Shown: piece after piece, positions 7,641-16,310 of the stretch
Numbering within the stretch: position 1 is the first letter of the stretch
Layout: each line of letters starts with the position of its first letter
DNA from: DASUAS01 sp963819475
GTDB taxonomy: Bacteria > Actinomycetota > Acidimicrobiia > IMCC26256 > DASPTH01
DNA: 64,000 nt
Direction of reading: 5' to 3'
Assembly: GCA_963819475.1 (NCBI GenBank)
Contig: CAWFWE010000004.1
Span: 1,178,001-1,242,000 of the forward strand
The notes under the pieces: generated by a model
The model's input: the letters and a program-made list of their open reading frames with translations, nothing else
Database searches by the model: none
Told to the model about the DNA's origin: nothing
Translations under genes and position numbers: made by a program

Positions 7641-8198
7641 GCCGACCTCGGCCCAGAACCGGCCCCACGACTCGAACGCCTCGGGGAGCTGGTTGGTGGT
7701 GAGGGCGTCGTGGCCGGGCCCGACGCCGGCGCCGTGGGCCGGCCGCTCGAGCGCGTCGACCATGTACCACCGCAGGAACTTCCGCCGCTGGAAGCACCAC
7801 TCCCTGCCGGTCGGCCCGTCGACGCGCACGTAGGTGTCCCAGTACTGCAGCATGCCCTCGTCCCAGCCGCCGTCGGCGCGACCGAGCTCGTCGTGGCAGT
7901 ACACGATGCCGCGCGCGTGGTCGGCGTCGTCGAAGTCGACGACGTGGTTCCCGACGAAGTGCACCGACATCTTCGGCTCGCTGAGCGTCTTGACGAACCA
8001 CTCGCGGAGCGCGGCCCGTCCCGACGCCTCCCGACCGACGCGGACGTCGGGGGTGAACAGCGAGACCATCATGTCCATGTCGCGCGAATCCAGCGCGAGC
8101 GTGTAGCGCACGGGCAGCTGCCGGATCTCGGCGAGGGACTCCAGCCGGTCGAGGCGGGCATCGGCGTCGGTCGGGTGCCAGGGTCCCAGTCGTGACAT
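7623..8198 (-). CDS. SnoaL-like / nuclear transport factor 2 fold protein
   Basis: A 191-residue protein whose N-terminal 130 residues have the SnoaL pattern: LESLAEIRQLPVRYTLALDS, then FTPDVRVG, then a buried HFVGNHVVDFD strand. Members include polyketide cyclases, dehydratases and ring-hydroxylating small subunits; in steroid clusters they act as isomerases or unknown accessory enzymes. A TATGGT box (8206-8211, minus strand) sits seven bases before ATG 8198, favouring this leaderless start over ATG 8210. Its end overlaps the convergent broken PNPOx gene by 18 bases. Confidence 0.8.
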   Translation of the reverse strand: MSRLGPWHPTDADARLDRLESLAEIRQLPVRYTLALDSRDMDMMVSLFTPDVRVGREASGRAALREWFVKTLSEPKMSVHFVGNHVVDFDDADHARGIVYCHDELGRADGGWDEGMLQYWDTYVRVDGPTGREWCFQRRKFLRWYMVDALERPAHGAGVGPGHDALTTNQLPEAFESWGRFWAEVGSDPFA

Positions 8199-8205
8199 GC
8201 CGGCG

Positions 8206-8211
8206 ACCATA
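8206..8211 (-). promoter_or_regulatory. -10 box (TATGGT) for SnoaL gene
   Basis: TATGGT on the minus strand ends seven bases before ATG 8198; no Shine-Dalgarno is present. It overlaps the alternative start codon at 8210, which argues against that start. Confidence 0.5.
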
Positions 8212-8226
8212 CTGCGCGCACGCGAG

Positions 8227-8232
8227 TAGCGT
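8227..8232 (+). promoter_or_regulatory. -10 box (TAGCGT) for epimerase gene at 8241
   Basis: TAGCGT ends eight bases before GTG 8241. The divergent SnoaL -10 lies only 16 bases away, so the two promoters overlap. Confidence 0.45.
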
Positions 8233-8240
8233 CGGCGACC

Positions 8241-9144
8241 GTGCTGTCGGGCGAGAAGATCCTCATCACCGGGCCTGCCGGGCAGATCGCGTTCCCGCTG
8301 GCGCGGCATCTCGCGGCCGACAACGAGGTCTGGGGCATCGCCCGCTTCTCCGACGAGGAGAGCCGCGCCCGCGTCGACTCGCTCGGCGTCACCACGCGGG
8401 TGTGCGACCTCGCGTCGGGCGACTTCACCGACGTGCCCGACGACTTCACCTACGTCGTGCACCTTGCCGCGTTCCAGGGTCCCGGGCTCGACTTCGACCA
8501 CGCCATCACCGTGAACGCGGAGGGCACCGGCCTCCTGCTCTCCCACTGCCGCCGCGCGGGCCGCGCTCGTGATGTCGACGCACTCGGTGTACCGCCCGCA
8601 CGACGACCCGCTCCACGTGTACGTGGAGACCGATCCGCTGGGCGAGGTGAACTCCGCGTTGTCGCCGCCGTACTCCATGTCGAAGATCGCCCAGGAGGCG
8701 GTGGCCCGCACGTGCGCCCGCCAGCTCGACCTGCCGGTGGTCATCGCTCGCATGAACGCGTCGTACGGGGCCAACGGCGGGCTGCCCGTCTACCACCTCG
8801 ACGCCGCGGTGGCGGGGGAGCGGGTCACGACCCGCTGGGACCCGTGCCCCTACATGCCGATCCACGAGGACGACATCAACCAGCAGACCGCGGCGCTGCT
8901 CGAGGCCGCGTCGGTGCCCGCCCGCATCGTGAACTGGGGCGGCGACGACGCAGTCAGCGTGCAGGAGTGGTGCGCGTTCTTCGCCGAGCTCACCGGCCAC
9001 GACGTCCCGGTCGACGTCGTCGAGACCCCGGGCACCCTGCGCGGGTCGATCGCGGACCCGACCACCCGGAAGGCGATCACCGGTCCGTGCCGGGTGCCGT
9101 GGCAGGACGGCCTCCGTGCCGCGTACGCCGCGAGGTACGGGTGA
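8241..9144 (+). pseudogene. NAD-dependent epimerase/dehydratase (extended SDR), frameshifted
   Basis: The first part from GTG 8241 has the Rossmann motif ITGPAGQIAFPLARHLA and TYVVHLAAFQG. The frame breaks in GCGGGCCGCG at 8558-8561 and resumes one frame over with VMSTHSVYRPH, the catalytic YSMSKIAQE and NWGGDDAVSVQEWC, ending at 9144. Removing one base gives about 300 residues, close to the 306-residue paralogue at 55768-56688. Sequencing error and real inactivation both remain possible. Substrate unknown. Confidence 0.75.
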
Positions 9145-9151
9145 GGTACCC

Positions 9152-9922
9152 GTGAACGTCCTCGTCACCGGCGCCTCGTCCGGCATCGGCGCGGCCACCG
9201 CGGTCGCGTTCGCGCGGCGCGGCGCCACGGTCGGCATCTGCGCCCGCCGCGAGGAGCGCCTCGTCGAGGTGCTCGACGCCTGTCGTGCCGACGCCCCTGC
9301 TTCGCGCATGTGGGTCGTCGATCTCGCCGACCTGGACGGACTCGACGCGTTCGCGGCGACCGCCGCCGCGGAGTTGGGCGGCATCGACGTGCTGGTGAAC
9401 AACGCCGGTGTGCCGAAGCGGCGCCGGACGACGACCATGACCGCGGACGACGTCGAGAGCGTCATGGCGATGAACTACTTCTCCCCGGTGCGCCTCACCC
9501 TCGCGGTGCTGCCCGGCATGATGGAGCGCGGACGCGGCGACATCGTGAACGTGTCGTCGATGGGTGTGCACCTCGTCGCATTCGGTGTCGGAGCCTACGC
9601 GGCGTCGAAGGCGGCGCTCGAGCTGTTCACCGAGTCGCTCTACGTGGAGCTCCCCGGCACCGGCGTCCGCGCCCACCTGCTGGTGCCGGGCACCACCGCA
9701 ACCGAGTTCAGCACGCCGAAGGACGGGAACGACCCGCCGCTCCCGCCCGGGCCGGGCACGGCCACGCCCGAGGAGGTGGCGGCCGCGATCGTGGCATGCA
9801 TCGAGAACGACCAGTACGTGTCGTACGCCACCGCCCGCGACGCGGACACCTCGTCCATGAAGGCAGCCGACCCGAACGGGTTCCTGGCCGAGATGCGCGA
9901 GCGGCTCGCCGGATTGCGTTAG
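9152..9922 (+). CDS. Short-chain dehydrogenase/reductase
   Basis: A 256-residue classical SDR: TGASSGIG at the cofactor loop, NNAG at about 84-87, and catalytic YAASK. Arg residues after strand 2 (ICARREERL) favour NADP(H). GTG 9152 starts right at the first beta strand and follows GAGGT by five bases. The gene comes eight bases after the frameshifted epimerase, probably in one transcript, and converges with the SnoaL gene at 9919, overlapping by four bases. Substrate unknown. Confidence 0.85.
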   Translation: MNVLVTGASSGIGAATAVAFARRGATVGICARREERLVEVLDACRADAPASRMWVVDLADLDGLDAFAATAAAELGGIDVLVNNAGVPKRRRTTTMTADDVESVMAMNYFSPVRLTLAVLPGMMERGRGDIVNVSSMGVHLVAFGVGAYAASKAALELFTESLYVELPGTGVRAHLLVPGTTATEFSTPKDGNDPPLPPGPGTATPEEVAAAIVACIENDQYVSYATARDADTSSMKAADPNGFLAEMRERLAGLR

Positions 9923-10377
9923 CCCAGGTCGATCAGCAGGTGCAGTGAGACGTCGCCGATCTGGTCGATGCCCATGTGGCGGCGGCTGAAGCGCCACTCG
10001 CCGTCGACCTTCTCGAACTCGTCGCGGTAGCGGCCGGTGATGATCGGCCGCAGCGGCGCGTCGCCCGCCTTCTGGAGCACCGTGTAGTACGAGCGGCACG
10101 TGCCGGTCAGGCCGTCGTCGGCCACCTCGACGATCGGGTTCGTGATCACGTGCTTGGTGAGTGGTGTCCCGTCCTCGTACTTGCGCGTGGTCGTGTGGTA
10201 CATCGCGGCCACCGCGTCGGCGCCGCGGGTCTCTTGGTCGCTGGCGTCGGCGGTGATGACGGCGTGCGCGAGGTGCTCGCCGATGCCCTCGTAGTCGCCG
10301 GCATCGATCAGCTCGGCGTACCGGTAGAGGATGTTCGTGATCGCGATCGCGTCGGGCACCCGGTTCTGGTCGCTCAT
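9919..10377 (-). CDS. SnoaL-like (NTF2-fold) protein
   Basis: A 152-residue cone-barrel protein: an N-terminal helix with NILYRYAELIDAGDYEGIG, then HVITNPIVEV and a C-terminal strand WRFSRRHMGIDQIGD. This fold serves many small hydratases and isomerases, and such genes recur in actinobacterial steroid and xenobiotic operons. It is the last gene of a leftward operon (LLM, thiolase-like, SnoaL). Its ATG overlaps the stop of a 30-codon mini-ORF that separates it from the thiolase-like gene. GGAAGAG precedes ATG 10377. Confidence 0.85.
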   Translation of the reverse strand: MSDQNRVPDAIAITNILYRYAELIDAGDYEGIGEHLAHAVITADASDQETRGADAVAAMYHTTTRKYEDGTPLTKHVITNPIVEVADDGLTGTCRSYYTVLQKAGDAPLRPIITGRYRDEFEKVDGEWRFSRRHMGIDQIGDVSLHLLIDLG

Positions 10378-10466
10378 GCTCTTCCGCTCTCGCTGCTGCG
10401 CAGCGGGGCGCTCGGCCCCCGCTCCATTGCGAGCCGGGATACCCGCCTCGCGGTCATTCCGCTCAT
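10374..10466 (-). repeat. MIRU-like bridging element with 30-aa mini-ORF (element A)
   Basis: 93 bases lie between the thiolase-like gene and the SnoaL gene. A mini-ORF starts in an ATGA overlap with the thiolase-like stop and ends in an ATGA overlap with the SnoaL start. It is Arg/Ser-rich (ending PSAPLRSSESGRA). An element of identical length and layout occurs at 32871-32963, sharing 34 of 41 bases in the core. Confidence 0.65.
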
Positions 10467-11632
10467 GGCTGTTCCCTCCCCAGTAGTAGGACATCGGTGA
10501 ACAATGCGCCGCCGCCGCCGCCGCTGCAGAGGGCGACCTCGGCGCCGTCGACCTGCATGGTCGGGCAGCCGCCGCGCAGCTGCTGCACGCCCCGGATCAC
10601 CCGCTGGAGGAGCTGCACCGTCGCACCGCCGTGGCTGAACGACATGAGGCCGCCGTCGGTGGTGACCGGGTGCTTGCCCCCGGGCTCGATCACGCCGCTG
10701 GTCACGTAGTCGCCCCCCTCGCCCTCGGCGCAGAACCCGAACGCCTCGAACTGCCGGATGATCTCGAACGAGAACGGGTCGTACAGCTCGCACACGTCGA
10801 CGTCGTCCGGGCCCAACCCCGACATCGACCACGCGGTCTCGATCGCCCGGCGCCCGACGGTGCCGTCGACGAGGTCGGGGCGCTGGTTGCCACCGAGATC
10901 CCACGCCGGCGGGTGCTGGTACGACGGTCCGAAGTGGTCGGTGTTCCCGCCGAGCACCCAGACGGGGTACTTCGCGAGGTCGCGCGCGATGTCGCCCCGG
11001 GCCAGCACCAGCGCGCACCCGCCCTCCGCGGTCATCGAGCAGTCGAGCAGGTGGAACGGGTCCGCCACCATCCGACTGTCGAGGATGTCCTGCACCGTGA
11101 ACGGGCCGCGACCGAAGTAGCACGCTTCGGGGTTGACGTGCCCGTTGTTGCGGATCGTCGCCGCCACGGTAGCGAGCGCCTCGGGCGGGGTGCCGAAGCG
11201 GTGCATGTGCCTCCGCGCGATGAGCGCGAACTCGGCGGCGGTGAACATCCCGAACGGGGCGACGAACTCGTGCGCCGGACGCGTCCACGGCGCGGTCGAC
11301 GACCGGTCGGTGTACACGCCGGCCGAGCCCGCGCTGATGAGGACGGTCGACGCCAGCCCGGTGGCGATCGCCGCCGCGACCTCGAGCACCGCGGGGATGC
11401 CGGTGCCGGCGTACGAGCGCCACACCGGCCCGCTGCGCGCCTGGTAGAGCAGGTCCGAGCCGGTCTGGCCCACGATGCCGTCGATGTCGCGCGGGCCGAG
11501 TCCGGCATCGGCCAGCGCACCCATGCCCGCGGCGAACGTGATCGACCGCGAGTCGTGACCCTCGAGGACCCGCGCCTGCTCGGTGTTGTGCACGCCGACG
11601 ACGGCGACGTCGTGGTACGGATGCTTGGGCAC
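10463..11632 (-). CDS. Thiolase-like protein (SCP2-thiolase/aldolase type)
   Basis: A 389-residue thiolase-fold protein. The C-terminal half has CELYDPFSFEIIRQFE and FSHGGATVQ where SCP2-type thiolases have their second catalytic loop, but the N-terminal nucleophile region (about WRSYAGTGIP) has no cysteine. The family includes retro-aldolases such as Ltp2, which do not need that cysteine, so lyase or scaffold activity is more likely than thiolysis. GTG 11632 lies 9 bases after the LLM stop. Substrate unknown. Confidence 0.8.
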   Translation of the reverse strand: MPKHPYHDVAVVGVHNTEQARVLEGHDSRSITFAAGMGALADAGLGPRDIDGIVGQTGSDLLYQARSGPVWRSYAGTGIPAVLEVAAAIATGLASTVLISAGSAGVYTDRSSTAPWTRPAHEFVAPFGMFTAAEFALIARRHMHRFGTPPEALATVAATIRNNGHVNPEACYFGRGPFTVQDILDSRMVADPFHLLDCSMTAEGGCALVLARGDIARDLAKYPVWVLGGNTDHFGPSYQHPPAWDLGGNQRPDLVDGTVGRRAIETAWSMSGLGPDDVDVCELYDPFSFEIIRQFEAFGFCAEGEGGDYVTSGVIEPGGKHPVTTDGGLMSFSHGGATVQLLQRVIRGVQQLRGGCPTMQVDGAEVALCSGGGGGALFTDVLLLGREQP

Positions 11633-11641
11633 TCGACCCGC

Positions 11642-12652
11642 TCAGCCGAGCACGAGGTCGCGCAGGACCTTCAGCTGCTCGTGATCGCGGCCCGCGACCA
11701 TCAGCGTGGTCACCGGGCTGTCGCGCCACGCGTCGAGGCGCTCCTTGATGCGCGAGACCGGCCCGACGATCGAGATCTCGTCGGCGAAGTCGTCGGGGAC
11801 CGCCATGATGGCCTCGTCGCGCTTGCCCGCGAAGAAGAGGTCCTGGATCTTCAGCGCCTCCTCCTCGAACCCCATCCGCTGCATCAGCTTGGTGTGGTAG
11901 TTCTGCCCCTTGGCGCCCATGCCGCCGATGTAGAAGCCGAGCATCCCCTTCACCGGGAGCAGGCCGGCGGCGACGTCGTCGGTGACGGTGACGTTCGCCA
12001 TGGCGTTGATCTCGAACCCGGGCTTGGCGTCCCGCAGCTGGTCGGCGTAGACGTCCTGGCGGAACGGCGAGTAGTAGAGCGGCAGCCAACCGTCGGCGAT
12101 CTCCGCGGTCTGGGTCACGTTCTTGGGACCCTCGGCGCCGAGGAAGATCGGGATGTCGGCGCGCAGGGGGTGGGTCATGATCTTCAGCGGCTTGCCCAGG
12201 CCCTGGCTGCCCTCGCCCCGGTAGGGGAGGGGGTAGAACTCGCCGTCGTTCTCGAGCGGCCCCTCGCGCCGGAGGGCCCGGCGGATGATGTCGACGTACT
12301 CGCGTGTGCGGGCCAGCGGGCGGTTCGACGGTTGGCCGTACCACCCCTCGACGACCTGGGGTCCCGAGACCCCGAGGCCGAGGATGAGCCGGCCGTTGGA
12401 GAGGTGATCCAAGGTGACCGCGGCCATGGTGGTGGCGGTCGGCGTGCGGGCCGCCATCTGCACGATGCCGGTGCCGATCTTGACGGTGGAGGTGTTGGCG
12501 GCGACGTAGGCGGCGTACGTGAACGCGTCGTTGCCCCACGACTCCGCGACCCACACCGAGTCGTAGCCGAGGCGCTCGGCATCCTGCGCCTCCTCGACGA
12601 AGCCGGCGCGTGGCGCCGCTCCCCAGTACCCGAACACGACTCCCAGCTTCAT
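11642..12652 (-). CDS. LLM-class F420-dependent oxidoreductase
   Basis: A 336-residue TIM-barrel protein of the luciferase-like family. Typical signatures are MKLGVVFGYWG at the first strand, ERLGYDSVWVAESWG, NGRLILGLGVSGPQVVEGWY and a C-terminal SRIKERLDAW. Related actinobacterial enzymes transfer hydride with coenzyme F420. GGAGG before ATG 12652 fixes the start. First gene of a leftward operon with a thiolase-like and a SnoaL gene, diverging from another LLM gene. Substrate not visible. Confidence 0.9.
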   Translation of the reverse strand: MKLGVVFGYWGAAPRAGFVEEAQDAERLGYDSVWVAESWGNDAFTYAAYVAANTSTVKIGTGIVQMAARTPTATTMAAVTLDHLSNGRLILGLGVSGPQVVEGWYGQPSNRPLARTREYVDIIRRALRREGPLENDGEFYPLPYRGEGSQGLGKPLKIMTHPLRADIPIFLGAEGPKNVTQTAEIADGWLPLYYSPFRQDVYADQLRDAKPGFEINAMANVTVTDDVAAGLLPVKGMLGFYIGGMGAKGQNYHTKLMQRMGFEEEALKIQDLFFAGKRDEAIMAVPDDFADEISIVGPVSRIKERLDAWRDSPVTTLMVAGRDHEQLKVLRDLVLG

Positions 12653-12730
12653 GGCACGCCTCCAGCGGGGGAGCGTACCCTCCTCCCGTCGTCGGCCACC
12701 GATGACGAGGACGGACGCACGGGGGGACGC

Positions 12731-13609
12731 GTGGAGATCTCGATGACGTTGCCGACGATGCTGCCGCACTCGCGCGCGCAGACGCTCGCGTGGTGTCGGG
12801 AGGTCGACGACGGTCCGTGGGCAGGTCTGGCGGTGCCGGAGCGGATCACCTACACCAGCCACGACTGGACCACCGACCTCGCCGCCGCGGCCGCGCTCAC
12901 CGAGCGGGTCCGCTTGTGGACGACGATCGTGATCCTCCCCGCCCACGACGAGGTGGCGGTGGCGAAGGCGCTGGCCTCGGTCGACGTGCTGTCCGACGGC
13001 CGGCTGACCGTGGGTGTGGGGGTCGGCGGCCGCGAGCACGATTACCGCGCCATCGGGGGCACGTTCACCCGCCGGTGGCAGCGGATGGACGAGCAGGTGG
13101 CGCGCATGCGACGCGTCTGGGCCGGCGAGCCGCCCTTCGAGGGCGCCGACCCGGTCGGCCCCGCACCCGTGCAGGGCGCGTCGATGCCCGTGATCGCCGG
13201 GGTCATGGGCCCGAAGGCGATCGCCCGCGCCGCGTACTGGGCCGACGGCGTCGACGGCGCGTGGACGATGGACGGCGACCGCGACGCCATGGCCGCCGCG
13301 TTCGCACAGATCCGCGACGCGTGGGAGGCCGCCGGCCGGAGCGAGGCCCCGCACCTGTCGTCGAGCATCTGGTACGCGCTCGGCGACGACGCGGAAGCGC
13401 GGCTGCGTGACTACGCGCACACGTACATGAGGATCATGGGCGACGCGGTCGGCGACTGGGCTGCCGGTTCGGTCACCTGCTTCACGCGCGATGGGCTGCG
13501 CGCCGCGGTCGACCACGCTCGCGACGCCGGCGCCGACGAGTTCTTCCTCGTGCCCACGACTTCGGATCCCGACGAGCTGGCGCGCACGCGGGACGCGCTC
13601 GGCATCTGA
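12731..13609 (+). CDS. LLM-class F420-dependent oxidoreductase
   Basis: A 292-residue luciferase-like TIM-barrel protein: VEISMTLPTMLP at the first strand, LTERVRLWTTIVILPAHDEV, SDGRLTVGVGVGGREHDYRA and MPVIAGVMGPKAIARAA. GTG 12731 follows a GGGGGA Shine-Dalgarno; ATG 12743 is the alternative. The stop overlaps the sulfotransferase start (TGATG), so the two are coupled. Flavin/F420 use is inferred from the family. Confidence 0.88.
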   Translation: MEISMTLPTMLPHSRAQTLAWCREVDDGPWAGLAVPERITYTSHDWTTDLAAAAALTERVRLWTTIVILPAHDEVAVAKALASVDVLSDGRLTVGVGVGGREHDYRAIGGTFTRRWQRMDEQVARMRRVWAGEPPFEGADPVGPAPVQGASMPVIAGVMGPKAIARAAYWADGVDGAWTMDGDRDAMAAAFAQIRDAWEAAGRSEAPHLSSSIWYALGDDAEARLRDYAHTYMRIMGDAVGDWAAGSVTCFTRDGLRAAVDHARDAGADEFFLVPTTSDPDELARTRDALGI

Positions 13610-14754
13610 TGGACGTCGACGGGCTGCTGGAGGAGGTGTCGGTCGCCGTCGGCCTCGACGACTACGGCGACGCGACGTTCCGCGACGGTCTCGACGCGCT
13701 GTGGGCGTCGGGCACCAAGGAAGCCGACCTCAACGAGATCGGCGTCCTGGCGCTCGAGGCGCAGGTGCGGATGTACCTGGCCAACCGGCTGCGGGTCCGG
13801 GAGTGGCACCGCACCCATCCGGGCTTGGCCTCCACCCCGGTGGCGGCACCGCTGATCCTGGTCGGTATGCCCCGCAGCGGCACCACCGCGTTGAGCCACC
13901 TGCTCGCGGCCGATCCCGACAACCGCTCGCTGCTCGGCTGGGAGGCCAACGAGTCGGTGCCGCCCCCGACCAGTGCCGGGTACCACGACGACCCGCGCTT
14001 CGTCGCCGCCCGCGCCGCGCCCAGCGCCGTCGACCTGATCAACCCCGGGTTCAAGGCGATCCACCACGACGAGCCCGACGACGCGATGGAGTGCACCGTG
14101 GTGCACGCGCAGCACTTCCAGAGCCTCATCTACTCGACCACGTTCAACCTGCCGAGCTACGACGAATGGCTGCTGGCGTCCGACTGGCGCGGCGCCACCG
14201 CTCACCACCGACTCGTGTTGCAGGTGCTGCAGTCGGAGTGCCCCGGGCGCTGGCAGCTGAAGTCGCCCCAGTACGGGTTGCTGCTCGACGCGGCGCTCGA
14301 GACCTATCCCGACGCGCGGCTGGTCGTCACCCACCGCGATCCGGTGAAGATCGCGGCGTCGACCTTCAGCCTGCTCCGGTCCCTGACCGGGACGTTCACC
14401 GACGTCGACCACACCGACTACATCGTCGGACACTGGCCCGACACGCTGTCGGCGCTCGTCGACCGGGCGATGGGCACCCGCGACCGCATCGGGGAGGACG
14501 CCTTCTTCGACGTGGCCTACGCCGACGTCGTGCGCGATCCGGTCGCCGTCGTCGGCACCATCTACGAGCGCTTCGGCATCGAGTGGAGCCCGGAGAAGGA
14601 GGCGCACCTCCGGCGGTTCCACGCCGAGAACCCGCAGCACAAGCACGGGACGCACACGTACTCGCTGGCCGAGGTGGGCGTGGAGCGCGCGCCGCTGGAG
14701 GCGCGCTTCGCCCGCTACTACGAGCGCTACGACGTGCCGCGTGAGGAAGCGTGA
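13609..14754 (+). CDS. Sulfotransferase family protein
   Basis: A 381-residue protein with the PAPS 5'-phosphosulfate loop PRSGTT at 88-93 and a 3'-phosphate site around LVVTHRDPVKIAASTFS. This is the large actinobacterial sulfotransferase family (Stf-like), which sulfates lipids, sterols or glycolipids, though many members have no known acceptor. It begins inside the stop of the upstream LLM gene. Sulfation of a sterol-like compound would fit the neighbourhood but nothing in the sequence shows it. Confidence 0.88.
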   Translation: MDVDGLLEEVSVAVGLDDYGDATFRDGLDALWASGTKEADLNEIGVLALEAQVRMYLANRLRVREWHRTHPGLASTPVAAPLILVGMPRSGTTALSHLLAADPDNRSLLGWEANESVPPPTSAGYHDDPRFVAARAAPSAVDLINPGFKAIHHDEPDDAMECTVVHAQHFQSLIYSTTFNLPSYDEWLLASDWRGATAHHRLVLQVLQSECPGRWQLKSPQYGLLLDAALETYPDARLVVTHRDPVKIAASTFSLLRSLTGTFTDVDHTDYIVGHWPDTLSALVDRAMGTRDRIGEDAFFDVAYADVVRDPVAVVGTIYERFGIEWSPEKEAHLRRFHAENPQHKHGTHTYSLAEVGVERAPLEARFARYYERYDVPREEA

Positions 14755-14763
14755 CCTGCGACG

Positions 14764-15225
14764 ATGGGCGTGGTGCGGCACGAGTTCGAGGCGACGATCG
14801 CGGCGGCCGACCGCGGTGGGGCCTACGTGGCGGTGCCGCCCGCGGTCGTGGACGCGCTCGGCGGCCGGGGCCGGACGCCCGTGGTCGCGACCGTCGACGG
14901 GGTCGAGTACCGGGGCTCGGTCGTGCCGATGGGGAGCGGCATGGTCGTCGGCGTCCTGAAGCAGATCCGCACCCGCTTGGGCAAGGAGCCGGGCGACACG
15001 GTCGCGGTGACGCTCGTCGTCGACGACGAGCCGCGCTGGGTCGACGTGCCCGACGACCTGCGCGCCGCGCTGGCGGAGGCGAGCCTGCAGACGCGCTTCG
15101 ACGCGCTCTCGTACTCGCACCGCCGGGAGTACGTGCGGTGGATCGAGGAGGCGAAGCGTCCCGCGACGCGCCAGCGCCGCATCGAACAGACCGTCGAGCG
15201 CGTCGGTCCGACCGGAGGATCCTGA
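14764..15225 (+). CDS. DUF1905 / YdeI-like protein
   Basis: A 153-residue protein with two parts: an N-terminal DUF1905 barrel (about 1-95; YRGSVVPMGSGMVVGVLKQIR and GDTVAVTLVVDDEPR), then a YdeI/OmpD-associated helical tail (ALSYSHRREYVRWIEEAKRP). The family is widespread and poorly understood; names such as bacteriocin-protection protein are historical. It lies nine bases after the sulfotransferase and 15 bases before an LLM gene, so it is likely in the same transcript. Confidence 0.85.
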   Translation: MGVVRHEFEATIAAADRGGAYVAVPPAVVDALGGRGRTPVVATVDGVEYRGSVVPMGSGMVVGVLKQIRTRLGKEPGDTVAVTLVVDDEPRWVDVPDDLRAALAEASLQTRFDALSYSHRREYVRWIEEAKRPATRQRRIEQTVERVGPTGGS

Positions 15226-15240
15226 CGTGGGTACCAGCAC

Positions 15241-16260
15241 ATGAGTGAGCTGAAGATCGACGTGCTGATGGGCACGAGCCTCGACGACCTCGAACGGCAG
15301 TGCCGGGAGCGGATCGCAACCGGCGTCGACGGCCTGTTCACCTTCGAGGGGCAGCACGACCCGTTCCTCCCGTTGGCCATCGCCGCCGGCGCGGTCGAGG
15401 CCGACCTCATGACCAACGTGGCGATCGCCTTCCCCCGCAGCCCCATGCAGCTGGCCAACGTCGCCTACGACCTGCAGGTGCTGTCGGGCGGCCGTTTCCG
15501 CCTCGGCCTGGGCTCCCAGGTGAAGCCGGCGATCGAGAAGCGCTTCGGTGCCCAGTGGTCGCGGCCGGTGCCGCGCATGCGGGAGTGGGTGCTGGCGGTG
15601 AAGGCGATCTTCGCCGCGTGGGAGGGCACCGCCAAGCTCGACTTCCGCGGCGAGTTCACGACCCACACGCTGATGACGCCCAACTTCAACCCCGGCCCCA
15701 ACCCCTTCGGGCCGCCGTCGGTGCTGATCGGTGCGCTCGGCCCGCGCATGACCGAGGTGGCGGCCGAGGTCGCCGACGGCGTGCTCGTGATGCCGTTCAA
15801 CAGCGCCCGGCACCTCGAGGAGCGCACCGTGCCCGCCATCGAGCGCGGCCGGGCGACGGGAGGCCGGCGGCCCGAGGACGTGGAGGTGATCTGCGAGGCC
15901 ATCGTCTGCACCGGCCGGACCGAGGAGCAGCTGGCGGCCGCGACCCGGGGGGTCAAGGGCCTGCTCTCGTTCTACGGCTCCACCCCTTCGTACAAGCCGG
16001 TGCTCGACGTGGAGGGGTGGGGTGACCTGCAGCCCGAGCTCAACCGGCTGTCGAAGCAGGGCGAGTGGGCGACGATGTCGACGCTCATCGACGACGACGT
16101 GATGCGCACCATCGCCGTGGTCGGCACGCCCGAGGAGTGCGGGCGCCAGATCGTCGAGCGGTTCGGTCCGGTGTCGTCGCGGGTGTGCTGCTACTTCCCG
16201 GGCTACGAGCTGCCACCCGGCGACCTCGCGGCGCTGGTCGATACGGTGCATTCCCGATGA
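15241..16260 (+). CDS. LLM-class F420-dependent oxidoreductase (TIGR03617-like)
   Basis: A 339-residue luciferase-like protein. LKIDVLMGTSLDD, then GLFTFEGQHDPFLPLAIAAG, SGGRFRLGLGSQVKPAIEKR and FNPGPNPFGPP match the TIGR03617 subgroup of F420-dependent enzymes. The gene ends in a short bridging element and is followed by enoyl-CoA hydratase and SDR genes, suggesting a lipid or steroid acyl-CoA pathway. Cofactor inferred from the family. Confidence 0.9.
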   Translation: MSELKIDVLMGTSLDDLERQCRERIATGVDGLFTFEGQHDPFLPLAIAAGAVEADLMTNVAIAFPRSPMQLANVAYDLQVLSGGRFRLGLGSQVKPAIEKRFGAQWSRPVPRMREWVLAVKAIFAAWEGTAKLDFRGEFTTHTLMTPNFNPGPNPFGPPSVLIGALGPRMTEVAAEVADGVLVMPFNSARHLEERTVPAIERGRATGGRRPEDVEVICEAIVCTGRTEEQLAAATRGVKGLLSFYGSTPSYKPVLDVEGWGDLQPELNRLSKQGEWATMSTLIDDDVMRTIAVVGTPEECGRQIVERFGPVSSRVCCYFPGYELPPGDLAALVDTVHSR

Positions 16261-16310
16261 GCGGAGCGGGGCCTGAGCGGCGCGGCGCACCGCGCCAAGA
16301 GCGGGAGAGC
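16257..16310 (+). repeat. Short MIRU-like bridging element (element C)
   Basis: 54 bases joining the LLM stop (ATGA at 16257) to the hydratase ATG at 16311. Its right part, down to GAGAGCATGAGC, closely follows the element at 10374-10466. Here the frame runs straight into the hydratase, so it could add 18 residues to that protein instead of ending in its own stop. Confidence 0.5.

Noticed and set aside
10631..13609. A 992-codon plus-strand open frame across the thiolase-like and LLM genes
   Set aside because: Only its 3' end (from 12731) has protein-family motifs. The rest is Arg/Val/Asp-rich text antisense to two well-supported genes, an effect of high GC.
13411..16290. A 959-codon minus-strand open frame
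   Set aside because: It runs antisense to the sulfotransferase, DUF1905 and LLM genes, which carry clear motifs. Its composition is the usual His/Arg/Gly-rich shadow.
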